Of a stretch of DNA of 64,000 nt, positions 52,865-62,672 are shown piece by piece. The DNA is from Pseudodonghicola xiamenensis DSM 18339 (GTDB lineage: Bacteria; Pseudomonadota; Alphaproteobacteria; Rhodobacterales; Rhodobacteraceae), in contig NZ_AUBS01000018.1 of NCBI RefSeq assembly GCF_000429365.1, positions 23,472-87,471 on the forward strand. Direction: 5' to 3'. Both the position numbers and the translations under genes were made by a program. The notes beneath the pieces were generated by a model. It was not told where the DNA came from. It did not search any database and saw nothing but the letters and a program-made list of their open reading frames with translations. Numbering within the stretch: the first letter of the stretch is position 1; each line of letters starts with the position of its first letter.

Positions 52865-53749
52865 ATGCGAAAGCCCTATGATCTGCCCTCTTTAGGTGAC
52901 TTAGCCTGCTTTGAAGCGGCTGCACGAAATTTAAGCTTCAAACTGGCCTCATCCGAAATGAATGTGACACCGGCGGCTGTCAGCCATCGGATCAAGGCCC
53001 TGGAGCAGGAACTGGGGCAACCTCTGTTCAACCGTCATTACCGTGGCGTCGACCTGACCGAGGCGGGCGCCTTGCTGTTCGTTTCGTTGCAACGTGGCTT
53101 TGAGGGGATTTCCGACAGCGTCACCCGCATTCGCAGCCGTCATGACCGCACCGCTGTGTCGATCACTGCGACGACCGCTATGAGCGGCCTTTGGCTGACC
53201 CCGCGGCTTGCAGCGTTCTGGAAGGCGCATCCCGGTGTTGCGATTTCGCAGATCATCGAGGACAGCGGGCGCACGCAGGGCGTCGATCTGAGCATTCACT
53301 ATGGTGATCCGGCACAGGAAGATGACGAAACGCGCGTATTGTTCCGGGATCGGATTCTGGCGCTTGGCAGCCCGCATTTCGCCAGCACCTTCGGGATCCG
53401 GCAGGTTTCGGACTTGGCCGAAGTGCCGCTGATTCGCATCCGGTCCGGCGCAAACGCCTGGACGGACTGGCCGGAATGGTTTTCGGCAATGAATCGGCCG
53501 GCGCCAAAGGGGGCGGAGTTTTCGCTGAACAATTATCTGATCGGGTTGAAGGCGGCCGAAGACGATATCGGCGCCGTACTCGGCTGGGAGGGGCTGTTGG
53601 GCAGCTATCTCGACAGCGGTCGGTTGGTGCAACTCGTCCCCGAGGCGATGCAATCGCCATACTCGTTCTATTTGCGGATCCATGCCAGGGCCTCGGCCAA
53701 TGCGCGCCTGTTCGCGGATTGGCTGGCGGAACAGGACACCGGGGCCTGA
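52865..53749 (+). CDS. LysR-family regulator, GcvA-like
   Basis: A 294-residue regulator beginning with the GcvA-type LPSLGDLACFEAAARNLSF, helix-turn-helix residues about 8-66 (NVTPAAVSHRIKALEQEL), then a periplasmic-binding-like effector domain (about 90-290). GcvA relatives respond to glycine and purines. Divergent from gbcA, with a strong dyad between, so it likely controls betaine demethylation. Ribosome site weak. Confidence 0.88.
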   Translation: MRKPYDLPSLGDLACFEAAARNLSFKLASSEMNVTPAAVSHRIKALEQELGQPLFNRHYRGVDLTEAGALLFVSLQRGFEGISDSVTRIRSRHDRTAVSITATTAMSGLWLTPRLAAFWKAHPGVAISQIIEDSGRTQGVDLSIHYGDPAQEDDETRVLFRDRILALGSPHFASTFGIRQVSDLAEVPLIRIRSGANAWTDWPEWFSAMNRPAPKGAEFSLNNYLIGLKAAEDDIGAVLGWEGLLGSYLDSGRLVQLVPEAMQSPYSFYLRIHARASANARLFADWLAEQDTGA

Positions 53750-53763
53750 GGCCGTTGCGGCAT

Positions 53764-53801
53764 GCCTGCCGCCGGCGGATCGTTTTCCACTGGCGGCAGG
53801 C
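53764..53801. terminator. Terminator between convergent LysR and dimethylglycine dehydrogenase genes
   Basis: Perfect 10-bp arms GCCTGCCGCC / GGCGGCAGGC, 18-base loop, followed by GTCTTTGTC. It lies in the 64-bp gap between the two convergent genes and can serve both. Confidence 0.75.
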
Positions 53802-53813
53802 GTCTTTGTCCGG

Positions 53814-56375
53814 TTAGCTGCGCGGCTTGAGGTTCTGGGGATCATAGAGCGGCTCATAGCCAACCCCTGCGACCTCGACCGGATAGAGCTCGTCGAAATA
53901 CGAGACGGTCAGTTTACGCCCCTTCTGGCAATACTCCCACGGCAGATAAGCCAGGGCGATGTTCTTGCCGATGCTGGGCCCGAAAGCGACCGAACTGGTG
54001 TAGGACCGGCGGCCCAGCTCATCGACCAGGGTTTCGCCGGTTTCCGGGTCCATCACCGGCATGGTGGTGTTCGGATACCGCTTCACGCCGTTGCGATCGG
54101 TATTCTCGGTCATCACCAGAGTGCAGAGCATGGCCGGCTGATGATCGCGGGCGCGATATTCCAGGTGCTTTTCCTTACCGCGGAAATCGGCTTCCTTGAC
54201 CTTGGGACGCGCCAGTGCGGCCTCATAGAGGTTGTACTGGGTGTTCAGATCGGCGTTCTGCAGACGCAGCGATTTTTCCAGACGTCGCGAGTTGGCATAG
54301 GTTTCGACGCCCACCGCCATCACGCCGGTCGAACGCAGCGCATCCCAGACCGCCAGCCCGTCCTCATAGGCCATGTGCAGCTCCCAGCCCTGTTCACCCA
54401 CATAGGAAATGCGGAAGGCAGAGACTTTCTTGCCGGCGATCTCGATGGTCTTGATCGCGGCGAAGGGGAAGTTCTCCACATCCAGCATGTCGGGATCGGC
54501 GACCACCTTCTTCAGGTTTTCGCGGGCGTTCGGGCCCCAGATGCCGATGGTGGTGAAAGCCTCGGTCACATCGGTGATGGTGACATCAAGCCCGCGGTCT
54601 TGCGCCATGCGCTTCATATACATCTGATCGCGCGGACCGGCATCGGCGCCGTTCACCAGCCGGCAGCGATCCTCCATGCGGAAGACGGTGAAGTCGGCCC
54701 GGACGTTGCCCTCGTCATCCAGCATATGGGTATAGATGCCCTTGCCGATGTTGGCGTCGCCGCCGATCTTCGCGGCGCAGAGGTATTCCATCAGCTCGAC
54801 ATGGTCGGGGCCGGAAATGTCGGTCATGTGGAAGTGCGACAGGTTGATGATGCCGCAATCCGCGCTCATCTCAAGCTGCTCGGCGTTGGAGACGCGCCAG
54901 AAATGGCGGTTGTCCCATTCGGCTTCACGCACCGGCACCTGATCGGCGTATTTCTCCAGAAGATGTTCGTTGGCGGCATAGCCATGGGCGCGTTCCCAGC
55001 CGCCCAGTTCCATGAAGTAACCACCCAGCTCGACTTCACGTTCGTAGAAGGGCGAGCGACGGACGTTGCGGCCCTTGGAGAACGGTTCACGCACGTGAAT
55101 CGGGGGATTGTAGATCTTCTTCGCGGTCTCCCAGCAGCGGTCATAGATGAATTCTTCCGTCAGCTGGAAGTCGCTGAAGCGGGAGTAGTCGATGGCGTGG
55201 TGGTCGATATGGGTGCGCCCGTCGGTCATCCAGTCGGCGATCAGCTTGCCCATGCCGGGCGCGTCCTTGACCCAGATCGCCACCGCATACCACAGCCCGC
55301 GCACCTTGCGGCTTTCGCCCATCGACGCGCCGCCGTCGGTGGTGGTCTGCAGCAGGCCGTTGAAGGAATGGTTTTCGTTGAAGCCGAGCTCTGCCAGGAT
55401 CGGGGTCAGTTCCATCGCTTTTTCAAGCGGTTCGATGACATCTTCCAGCACGAGGTCACGCATTGACGGCCCGAGGCGCGCCTGGCCCTTCTCGAGAATT
55501 TCGCGCGGGTGCACCAGACGGGGCTCTTCCTCGTAGTAATAGCCCCATTCGATCTGACCGCCTTCGGTGGTCGCGGGATCGCCGGTGTCGCGCAGATAGG
55601 CGGAGTTGCCCTGATCGCGCAGCAGCGGGCGGCCGATTTCCAGGCCGGTGCCGGCGAATTCGTCATAGGGCCCGAAGAAGGTCAGCGGGTGGTCGACCGG
55701 CATCACCGGCAGGTCTTCGCCCACCATGCCGGCGATCAAGCGGCCCCAGAGACCGGCGCAGACGACGACGTGGTCGGCCATGATCGTGCCTCGATGGGTC
55801 TTCACGCCGACGACGCGGCCATTCTCCTGGATCAGCTCCAGCGCCGGGGTGTTTGCGAAGGCCCGCAGCTTGCCGGTCTTCTCGGCGGCATCGACCAGCT
55901 TGCCAGCGACGGTCTGCGAACGCGGCACGACAAGGCCCGCATCCGGATCCCACATCGCGCCCTGGATCTGGTCTTCTTCGAGAAGCGGGAATTTCTCCTT
56001 CGCCTCGGCGGCGGAGATCATCTTGACGCGTGTGCCGAAGGCCCGGCCCGAGTCACAGCGGCGCTTCAGCTCTTCCATCCGTTCGTCATCGCCGACGCGG
56101 GCGACTTCCAGCCCGCCGATGCGGCTGTAGTGGCCCATCTTCTCGTAGAAATCGACTGAGTACATCGAGCTCCAGGTGCTCAGGAGATCGTGGCTCGTCA
56201 CGTAGCAGAAGTCCGAGGCATGGCCGGTCGAGCCGATATCGGTCGGGATGGCCGACTTGTCGATACCGACGATATCGTCCCAGCCGCGTTCGATCAGGTG
56301 ATGCGCGACCGAGGCGCCGACGATGCCACCAAGGCCGACGATGACGACGTTTGCACGTTCAGGAAACGAAGACAT
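53814..56375 (-). CDS. Dimethylglycine dehydrogenase-like protein (DAO + GcvT domains)
   Basis: An 853-residue two-part enzyme of the dimethylglycine/sarcosine dehydrogenase family. The N-terminal half (about 8-430) is a DAO-type FAD domain (VIVGLGGIVGAS at 11-22; GSTGHASDF near 50, a likely covalent-flavin His region). The C-terminal half (about 440-845) is GcvT-like and binds tetrahydrofolate, capturing the methyl carbon as methylene-THF. Length fits the family (about 810-860). Expected reaction: dimethylglycine to sarcosine. It lies between the betaine demethylase and soxBDAG genes, which supports that step. A dimethylsulfoniopropionate demethylase-like role (DmdA) is less likely because of the FAD half. 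Confidence 0.87.
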   Translation of the reverse strand: MSSFPERANVVIVGLGGIVGASVAHHLIERGWDDIVGIDKSAIPTDIGSTGHASDFCYVTSHDLLSTWSSMYSVDFYEKMGHYSRIGGLEVARVGDDERMEELKRRCDSGRAFGTRVKMISAAEAKEKFPLLEEDQIQGAMWDPDAGLVVPRSQTVAGKLVDAAEKTGKLRAFANTPALELIQENGRVVGVKTHRGTIMADHVVVCAGLWGRLIAGMVGEDLPVMPVDHPLTFFGPYDEFAGTGLEIGRPLLRDQGNSAYLRDTGDPATTEGGQIEWGYYYEEEPRLVHPREILEKGQARLGPSMRDLVLEDVIEPLEKAMELTPILAELGFNENHSFNGLLQTTTDGGASMGESRKVRGLWYAVAIWVKDAPGMGKLIADWMTDGRTHIDHHAIDYSRFSDFQLTEEFIYDRCWETAKKIYNPPIHVREPFSKGRNVRRSPFYEREVELGGYFMELGGWERAHGYAANEHLLEKYADQVPVREAEWDNRHFWRVSNAEQLEMSADCGIINLSHFHMTDISGPDHVELMEYLCAAKIGGDANIGKGIYTHMLDDEGNVRADFTVFRMEDRCRLVNGADAGPRDQMYMKRMAQDRGLDVTITDVTEAFTTIGIWGPNARENLKKVVADPDMLDVENFPFAAIKTIEIAGKKVSAFRISYVGEQGWELHMAYEDGLAVWDALRSTGVMAVGVETYANSRRLEKSLRLQNADLNTQYNLYEAALARPKVKEADFRGKEKHLEYRARDHQPAMLCTLVMTENTDRNGVKRYPNTTMPVMDPETGETLVDELGRRSYTSSVAFGPSIGKNIALAYLPWEYCQKGRKLTVSYFDELYPVEVAGVGYEPLYDPQNLKPRS

Positions 56376-56905
56376 GGATCATTCCACTTATGCGAGAGGT
56401 TTGTGTTGAACAGTAGTCTGGATCGGGGCGGGCGCTTTGGCCCAACCGGCATTCATCGCGCGGAAAACGACCGTTCGCCGCGCCGCGGCTGCCGGCGCCC
56501 GACATGAGGATCATCTTGTCTGGAGGGCTGGACCATCCGTCTTGATACGAATGTCCGCATGATGGGCGATATCCCGTTCGACTGGCACCAGTGCCTTCAT
56601 CTGTTTCCCTCACTGTCAGCGCTCCGGTTCGGGCCGGGGCGCGCCCTCCGTCGCCGGGGGCTGGTTTATGGCTCCAGAACGAAAGCGACGCGTCAAGCGC
56701 TCTATCCGCCGTTCCGGTCAATCTCTGTAATCGGGTCCGTGACCGCATTTGTTGCCCCGTCAGCGCATCACGATGTCGGAGAGGCAGATTCGTAACGGGG
56801 AGTATTGCGGTCGCGACTTTCGAAAAAACAGAACGATTGCGTCAACTCGGGATTACGGCTACGACAAAGGTTCAGGAATTTTCACAACCCTTTGAGGGCG
56901 GTCCG
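56376..56905. other. 530-bp divergent spacer before the GbdR-like gene
   Basis: No supportable gene. Promoters for the dimethylglycine dehydrogenase (minus) and the AraC-type regulator (plus) must lie here. The open frame upstream of ATG 56906 has neither a ribosome site nor homology. Sequence near 56820-56890 is AT-richer. I recognised no glycine riboswitch consensus. Confidence 0.5.
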
Positions 56906-57952
56906 ATGGAGCCCAGACCCGAAGCGCTGAAACCGGTCTTGCGTGGCCCGGTGGTGCGGTCGTTCCGGCCGCGCTCGAACGGGGTGCGCCTGTCCGTCGG
57001 GTTCATTCTGGCCAAACGCTTCACGCTTTGCGCCTTCGCGAACTTCGTGGACGTGCTGCGGCTTGCCGCCGATGAAGGGGACCGCAGCCGGCCGATCCTG
57101 TGCAACTGGACCGTCCTGTCGGATACCATGGATGCGGTGACGTCAAGCTGCGGCATCTCTGTTCAGCCGAAGGAACGGCTGGGGGACCCGACACGGTTCG
57201 ATTACATCGTGGTGGTCGGTGGGCTGATGGACGAGATGTCCAATCTCAGCCCGGCCTATGTTCGGTTCCTGAAACAGGCCGCGGCCTCGGGGGTGCCGCT
57301 GGTGGGGCTGTGCACTGGTGCCTTCATGCTGCACGAGATCGGGTTGCTCGATGGTTATCGCTGCTGCGTAAGCTGGTTTCATCATGCCGATTTCCTTGAA
57401 CAGTTCGAAGGGCTCAATCCGGTCACGGACCAGATCTTCGTGGTGGATGGCGATCGGCTGACCTGTTCGGGCGGGGCCAGTTCGGCACATCTGGCCGCCT
57501 ATCTGGTCGACAAGCATGTCGGGCGCGCCCAGGCGAGCAAGAGCCTGCATATCATGATCATCGACGATGCCCTCCAGCCCGAAAAGCCACAGCCGGGCAT
57601 AACGCTGGATTTCAAGACCCGCGATCCGATCGTGTTGCGGGCGCTGCTGCTGATGCAGCAGAATATCGACACGCCGCTGTCGGTGCAGGAGATCGCCCGC
57701 CGGACCGGCCACAGCAAGCGCCAGCTCGAACGGCATTTCCGCACTGCACTCGATATCTCGCCGCAAGCGGCCTTTCTGACCATCCGCCTGTCCCTGGCGC
57801 ATCACCTGATCGAGACCAGCGAAAAATCCATCGCCCAGATCGCCGTCGATTGCGGGTTTTGCGATTCCTCGCACCTGAGTCGGATGTTCCGCCGCCGGTT
57901 CGAGACGACCCCGCATGCGCTGCGACGGGGGCGGGACGCCGCGCCGGACTGA
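56906..57952 (+). CDS. gbdR: AraC-family regulator with DJ-1/PfpI domain, GbdR-like
   Basis: A 348-residue regulator with an N-terminal class I glutamine-amidotransferase-like (DJ-1/PfpI) domain (about 30-200; the nucleophile-elbow segment is VGLCTGAFML) and a C-terminal AraC double helix-turn-helix (about 240-335; SVQEIARRTGHSKRQLERHFR and DCGFCDSSHLSRMFRRRF). GbdR of Pseudomonas has this architecture and activates betaine, dimethylglycine and sarcosine genes in response to betaine/dimethylglycine. ATG 56906 has GAGGG ahead. It lies 139 bp upstream of soxB, in the same direction. Confidence 0.87.
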   Translation: MEPRPEALKPVLRGPVVRSFRPRSNGVRLSVGFILAKRFTLCAFANFVDVLRLAADEGDRSRPILCNWTVLSDTMDAVTSSCGISVQPKERLGDPTRFDYIVVVGGLMDEMSNLSPAYVRFLKQAAASGVPLVGLCTGAFMLHEIGLLDGYRCCVSWFHHADFLEQFEGLNPVTDQIFVVDGDRLTCSGGASSAHLAAYLVDKHVGRAQASKSLHIMIIDDALQPEKPQPGITLDFKTRDPIVLRALLLMQQNIDTPLSVQEIARRTGHSKRQLERHFRTALDISPQAAFLTIRLSLAHHLIETSEKSIAQIAVDCGFCDSSHLSRMFRRRFETTPHALRRGRDAAPD

Positions 57953-58090
57953 GCCGGTCAGGGGCGGCTGTGGGGGGCTGGCGATGTGGCTGGCGCTTAT
58001 CTCCGGTCCGGATGTCGCAAATATTCAATGAAGCCCGTCGGCAGAGGTCTACCACAGTCGTTAGATCTTTTCTCTGCCGGGGGCTCGCCC

Positions 58091-59344
58091 ATGACGCGTT
58101 TCAACGCCTTCAACCTTCTCAAGAACGCCATGAGCGGTCACAAGAATTGGACCGAGCAATGGCCGGATAGTCAGCCCAAGTCCGAATATGACGTCGTCAT
58201 CGTCGGGGCAGGGGGACACGGTCTTGGCGCCGCCTATTATCTTGCCTCGCAGCATGGCATCACCAATGTCGCCGTGATCGACAAGGGGTGGCTGGGCGGT
58301 GGGAACACCGGGCGCAACACCACCATCATCCGCTCGAATTACCTCTATGACGAAAGCCAGCGGCTGTTCGACCATTCGGTGGACCTGTGGCAAGGGCTCA
58401 GCCAGGAGCTGAACTATAACGTCATGTATTCGAACCGGGGCTGCCTGATGCTGGCTCATACGGTGCATGATGTTCAAAGTTTCAAACGCCACGTGCATGC
58501 CAACCGGCTGAACGGTGTCGATAACCGCTGGCTGACGCCAGAGGAGTGCAAGGAATATTGTCCGCCGATCAACATCGCCAAGGATGCGCGTTATCCGGTG
58601 ATGGGGGGCGCGCTGCAGGAACGTGCCGGTACGGCGCGCCATGATGCGGTGGCCTGGGGCTATGCCCGGGGCGCGGCGGCGCGCGGCGTCGACATCATCC
58701 AGAACTGCGCCGTTATCGCGATCCGCCGCAATGCCGACGGCTCGGTCGCCGGGGTGGACACAGAAAAGGGCTTCATCAAGGCGAAGAAGGTCGCGGTCAG
58801 CGCTTCGGGCCATAACTCCATGGTCATGGCGACCGCCGGCGTGCGCCTGCCGCTGGAATCGATGCCGCTGCAAGCGCTGGTGTCGGAACCGGTGAAACCT
58901 ATCTTCCCCTGCGTGGTCATGTCCAACGCCGTGCACGCCTATTGCAGCCAGTCCGACAAGGGCGAACTGGTGATCGGCTCGGGCACCGACCAGTATGTCT
59001 CTTATTCGCAGCGCGGCGGCCTGCCGCTGATCGAACACACCATCGCCGCGATTTCCGAGGTGTTCCCGATCTTCAACCGGATGCGGATGCTGCGCAAATG
59101 GGGCGGCATCACCGACAACACTCCCGACCGCTCGCCGATCATCGGCAAGACCCCGGTGCCGAACCTCTATATCAACTGCGGTTGGGGCACCGGCGGCTTC
59201 AAGGCCACGCCCGGTTCGGCCCATGTCTTTGCCCATACCATCGCCAAGGACGAGCCGCATCCGATCAACGCCCCATTCACGCTCGACCGCTTCCGCACTG
59301 GCCGTCTGATCGACGAAGCCGCCGCTGCCGCCGTCGCGCACTGA
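58091..59344 (+). CDS. soxB: Heterotetrameric sarcosine oxidase, beta subunit
   Basis: A 417-residue subunit of normal length. FAD site GAGGHG (39-44) in VVIVGAGGHGLGAAYYL; GGGNTGRNTTIIRSNYLYDES is the family signature near 75-95; the C-terminal GWGTGGFKATPGS completes it. It contains the sarcosine-oxidising flavin site and the covalently bound FMN interface with the alpha subunit. ATG 58091 matches the family start; the longer frame from 57986 is leader. Confidence 0.95.
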   Translation: MTRFNAFNLLKNAMSGHKNWTEQWPDSQPKSEYDVVIVGAGGHGLGAAYYLASQHGITNVAVIDKGWLGGGNTGRNTTIIRSNYLYDESQRLFDHSVDLWQGLSQELNYNVMYSNRGCLMLAHTVHDVQSFKRHVHANRLNGVDNRWLTPEECKEYCPPINIAKDARYPVMGGALQERAGTARHDAVAWGYARGAAARGVDIIQNCAVIAIRRNADGSVAGVDTEKGFIKAKKVAVSASGHNSMVMATAGVRLPLESMPLQALVSEPVKPIFPCVVMSNAVHAYCSQSDKGELVIGSGTDQYVSYSQRGGLPLIEHTIAAISEVFPIFNRMRMLRKWGGITDNTPDRSPIIGKTPVPNLYINCGWGTGGFKATPGSAHVFAHTIAKDEPHPINAPFTLDRFRTGRLIDEAAAAAVAH

Positions 59345-59369
59345 TTGCGCCCGCATCGAGGTCATACCA

Positions 59370-59672
59370 ATGCTTCTGATCCATTGCCCCTATTGCAACG
59401 AGACCCTGCCCGAGGTCGAATTCGCCTATGCCAGCGAGGCGCATATCGCCCGCCCGACGCGCCCCTCCGAGACCACTGACGAGGATTGGGCAGAATTCCT
59501 TTTCATGCGCTCCAACGTGAAGGGGCCGCTTTACGAACGCTGGCGCCACGTCCACGGCTGCGGTCGGTTCTTCAATGCGGTGCGCGATACCGTCACCGAC
59601 AAGTTTCTCACCACCTACAAGGCGGGCGAACCGCGCCCTGACCTCTCCAGCCTGACGGAGGGCCTGAAATGA
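59370..59672 (+). CDS. soxD: Heterotetrameric sarcosine oxidase, delta subunit
   Basis: A 100-residue zinc-binding small subunit. Cys6 and Cys9 (HCPYC) with His60 and Cys64 (RHVHGC) are the expected Zn ligands. Gene order B-D-A-G is the classic one. It overlaps soxA by 4 bp (ATGA). Confidence 0.95.
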   Translation: MLLIHCPYCNETLPEVEFAYASEAHIARPTRPSETTDEDWAEFLFMRSNVKGPLYERWRHVHGCGRFFNAVRDTVTDKFLTTYKAGEPRPDLSSLTEGLK

Positions 59673-62659
59673 GCCAGTACCGCGTTTCCGGCCGGGGCCG
59701 GGTGGATACCGCCCGCCCCGTGACCTTCACCTTCGACGGCAAGAGCTATCGCGGCGCCCAAGGCGATACCGTCGCCTCGGCCCTGCTGGCCAACGGCGTG
59801 CATCTTATGGGGCGGTCGTTCAAGTATCACCGCCCGCGCGGCGCCATCGCGGCCGGCTCCGAAGAGCCCAACGCGCTGATCGGCACCCGTCGCGGTTCGG
59901 GCCGGTTCGAACCCAACACCCGCGCCACCGTGCAGGAGATCTGGGACGGGCTCGAAACCAATTCCCAGAACAAATTCCCCAGCCTCAAGTTCGACGTGGG
60001 TGCGGTGAACGACGCAGCCTATATGCTGTTCTCGGCGGGATTCTACTACAAGACCTTCATGTGGCCGCGATCCTTCTGGGACAAGGTCTATGAACCCTTC
60101 ATCCGCGCCGCCGCCGGCCTGGGCGTGAGCCCGATCGAAGAGGATCCGGATACCTACGCCTCGCGCAACCTGCATTGCGATGTGCTGATCGTCGGCGCCG
60201 GGCCCACCGGGCTCGCCGCCGCCCGTGCCGCCGCGGTCGAAGGGCTGCGCGTGGTGCTGGTGGATGAAAACCCCGAAGCCGGCGGCACGCTCTTGTCCGA
60301 ACCGCAGGCGCGGATCGACGGCAAGGCGGCCTGGGACTGGCTGGCGGCCGAGCTCGAGGCGCTGAAGGCCCTGGGTGTGAAGATCATGACCCGCACCACC
60401 GCCATCGCCTATTACCACCAGAACATGATCGGGCTGGTCGAAAAACTGACCGACCATCTGCCCAAGCTGCCCGCCGACACCCCGCGCGAACGGCTGTGGC
60501 GGGTGCGCTCCAAACAGGTTGTGCTGGCGCAAGGGGCGCTGGAAAAGCCGCTGGTGTTCCATGGCAATGACCGTCCTGGCGTGATGCTGGCAGGCTCGGC
60601 CCAGACCTTCCTGAACCGCTACGGTGTTCTGGTCGGCAAGCGCCCGGTGATCCTGACATCGCATGATTCCGCCTGGTACGCGGCCTTCGATCTGCAGGAT
60701 GCCGGCGCCAAGGTGCAGGCCATCGTGGATACCCGCGCCGATGTCGACGCGCTGCTGCAGAGCGAGGCGCGCGCCCGCGGCATCGCCGTCAAGCTGTCGC
60801 ATACCGCAACCGCAACCTCGGGCCGGCTGCGGGTTTCCTCGCTGCGGATCAACCCGGTGGCGGGGGGCACTGTCGGTGCCGCGCAGGATATCCGTTGCGA
60901 CGCGGTGCTGATGTCGGGCGGCTGGACGCCGTCGCTGCATCTGTTCTCTCACACCAAGGGATCGCTCACCTGGGACGACGATCGCACCACCTTCCTGCCG
61001 GAAAAGACGCCGGAAGACTGCGTGATCGCCGGCGCCAGCCGTGGCCTCTGGGGCATCGGGGCGGCCCTGGCCGACGGCGCCGAAAAGGGCCGCGCCGTGG
61101 CCGAAGCCCTGGGCAAGACCGGCGCGCAGGTGGCCTATGCGATTGAGGCCGACCGCCCCGGCACCGGTGTGTCGCACAAGGAACTGCCGACCGACCTCAG
61201 CGCCGGCAAGGCCAAGGCCTTTGTCGATTTCCAGAACGATGTGACCGCCAAGGACCTGCGTCTGGCCGTGCGCGAGGGCATGCGCTCGATCGAACATGTC
61301 AAACGCTATACCACCAACGGCATGGCGACCGATCAGGGCAAGATGTCCAATATCAACGGTCTGAACATCGCCTCCGACGCACTTGGCAAGAAGCAGCCGC
61401 AGGTGGGCCTGACCACCTTCCGGCCGCCCTATACGCCGACCAGCTTCGGTGCCTTCGCGGGCTATCACCGCGGCGAGCATTTCGAGGTGACGCGCAAGAC
61501 CAATATCGACAGCTGGGCCGAGGCGAAGGGTGCGGTCTTCGAACCGGTCGGCCAGTGGCGCCGGGCCCGGTACTTCCCCAAGCCGGGCGAGGACATGGAT
61601 ACCGCCGTGCGCCGCGAATGCGCCGCCACCCGCGCCTCGGTCGGTATCTTCGATGCCTCGACCCTGGGCAAGATCGAGGTCGTGGGCCCCGATGCGGTGG
61701 AATTCATGAACCGCATGTACACCAACCCCTGGACCAAGCTGGCGCCGGGCCGTTGCCGCTATGGCCTGCTCTTGGGCGATGACGGCTATATCCGCGACGA
61801 CGGTGTCATTGGCCGCATGACCGAGGATCGCTTCCACGTCACCACCACCACCGGCGGTGCGGCGCGGGTTCTCAACATGATGGAGGATTACCTCCAGACC
61901 GAATGGTCCGATCTGAACGTCTGGCTGACCTCGACGACTGAACATTGGTCGACCGTGGCGCTGAACGGCCCCAATGCCGCCAAGCTGCTGGCGCCCTTCG
62001 TCGAAGGCGTCGAGCTGACCGAAGAGGCCTTCCCGCATATGTCCTGCGTGGAATGCACCGTTGCGGGCATGCCGGCGCGGCTGTTCCGGGTCAGCTTCAC
62101 CGGCGAGATCGGCTTCGAAGTCAACGTGCCGGCGCATTTGGGCCAGAAGCTGTGGGACATCCTGTGGGAGGCCGGGCAGCAATACGGCATCACCGCCTAT
62201 GGCACCGAGACGATGCACGTCCTGCGCGCCGAGAAGGGCTATATCATCGTCGGTCAGGACACCGATGGCACGGTCACGCCCTATGATGCGGGTATGGGCT
62301 GGGCCGTGGGCAAGAAGAAGCCCGACTTCGTCGGCATGCGCGGGCTGGCGCGCCCGGATCTTCAGGCGAAGAACCGCAAGCAGCTGGTTGGCTTGCTGAC
62401 CGAGGACGGATCGAAGCTGGAAGAGGGCGCGCAGATCGTCTTCGACCCGAAACAGGCGATCCCGATGACCATGGTGGGGCATGTCACCTCGTCCTACGAC
62501 GTCGGCACCACCGATCAGCCGATCGCGCTGGCACTGGTCGAGGGCGGCCACGGCAAGATGGGCGAGACCGTCTATATCCCGATGCCGGACCGCACCATCG
62601 CGGCGAAGATCACCGCGACGGTTTTCGTCGATCCCGAAAACACCCGTCTGAAAATCTGA
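59669..62659 (+). CDS. soxA: Heterotetrameric sarcosine oxidase, alpha subunit
   Basis: A 996-residue subunit. Domains in order: Fer2-like N-terminus (about 15-110), NAD/FAD Rossmann region (GAGPTG at 176-181; DENPEAGGTLLSE near 205), a second nucleotide-binding half to about 500, then a GcvT-type tetrahydrofolate domain (about 605-990). It binds NAD+ and THF; the methyl of sarcosine leaves as 5,10-methylene-THF (or formaldehyde without THF), with glycine and H2O2 as products. Length is normal for the family. Confidence 0.95.
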   Translation: MSQYRVSGRGRVDTARPVTFTFDGKSYRGAQGDTVASALLANGVHLMGRSFKYHRPRGAIAAGSEEPNALIGTRRGSGRFEPNTRATVQEIWDGLETNSQNKFPSLKFDVGAVNDAAYMLFSAGFYYKTFMWPRSFWDKVYEPFIRAAAGLGVSPIEEDPDTYASRNLHCDVLIVGAGPTGLAAARAAAVEGLRVVLVDENPEAGGTLLSEPQARIDGKAAWDWLAAELEALKALGVKIMTRTTAIAYYHQNMIGLVEKLTDHLPKLPADTPRERLWRVRSKQVVLAQGALEKPLVFHGNDRPGVMLAGSAQTFLNRYGVLVGKRPVILTSHDSAWYAAFDLQDAGAKVQAIVDTRADVDALLQSEARARGIAVKLSHTATATSGRLRVSSLRINPVAGGTVGAAQDIRCDAVLMSGGWTPSLHLFSHTKGSLTWDDDRTTFLPEKTPEDCVIAGASRGLWGIGAALADGAEKGRAVAEALGKTGAQVAYAIEADRPGTGVSHKELPTDLSAGKAKAFVDFQNDVTAKDLRLAVREGMRSIEHVKRYTTNGMATDQGKMSNINGLNIASDALGKKQPQVGLTTFRPPYTPTSFGAFAGYHRGEHFEVTRKTNIDSWAEAKGAVFEPVGQWRRARYFPKPGEDMDTAVRRECAATRASVGIFDASTLGKIEVVGPDAVEFMNRMYTNPWTKLAPGRCRYGLLLGDDGYIRDDGVIGRMTEDRFHVTTTTGGAARVLNMMEDYLQTEWSDLNVWLTSTTEHWSTVALNGPNAAKLLAPFVEGVELTEEAFPHMSCVECTVAGMPARLFRVSFTGEIGFEVNVPAHLGQKLWDILWEAGQQYGITAYGTETMHVLRAEKGYIIVGQDTDGTVTPYDAGMGWAVGKKKPDFVGMRGLARPDLQAKNRKQLVGLLTEDGSKLEEGAQIVFDPKQAIPMTMVGHVTSSYDVGTTDQPIALALVEGGHGKMGETVYIPMPDRTIAAKITATVFVDPENTRLKI

Positions 62660-62672
62660 CCCGGAGGCGAAG

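Noticed and set aside
53682..55466. A 594-codon plus-strand frame opposite the dimethylglycine dehydrogenase-like gene
   Set aside because: Antisense to a complete DAO-GcvT protein and overlaps the terminator between convergent genes.
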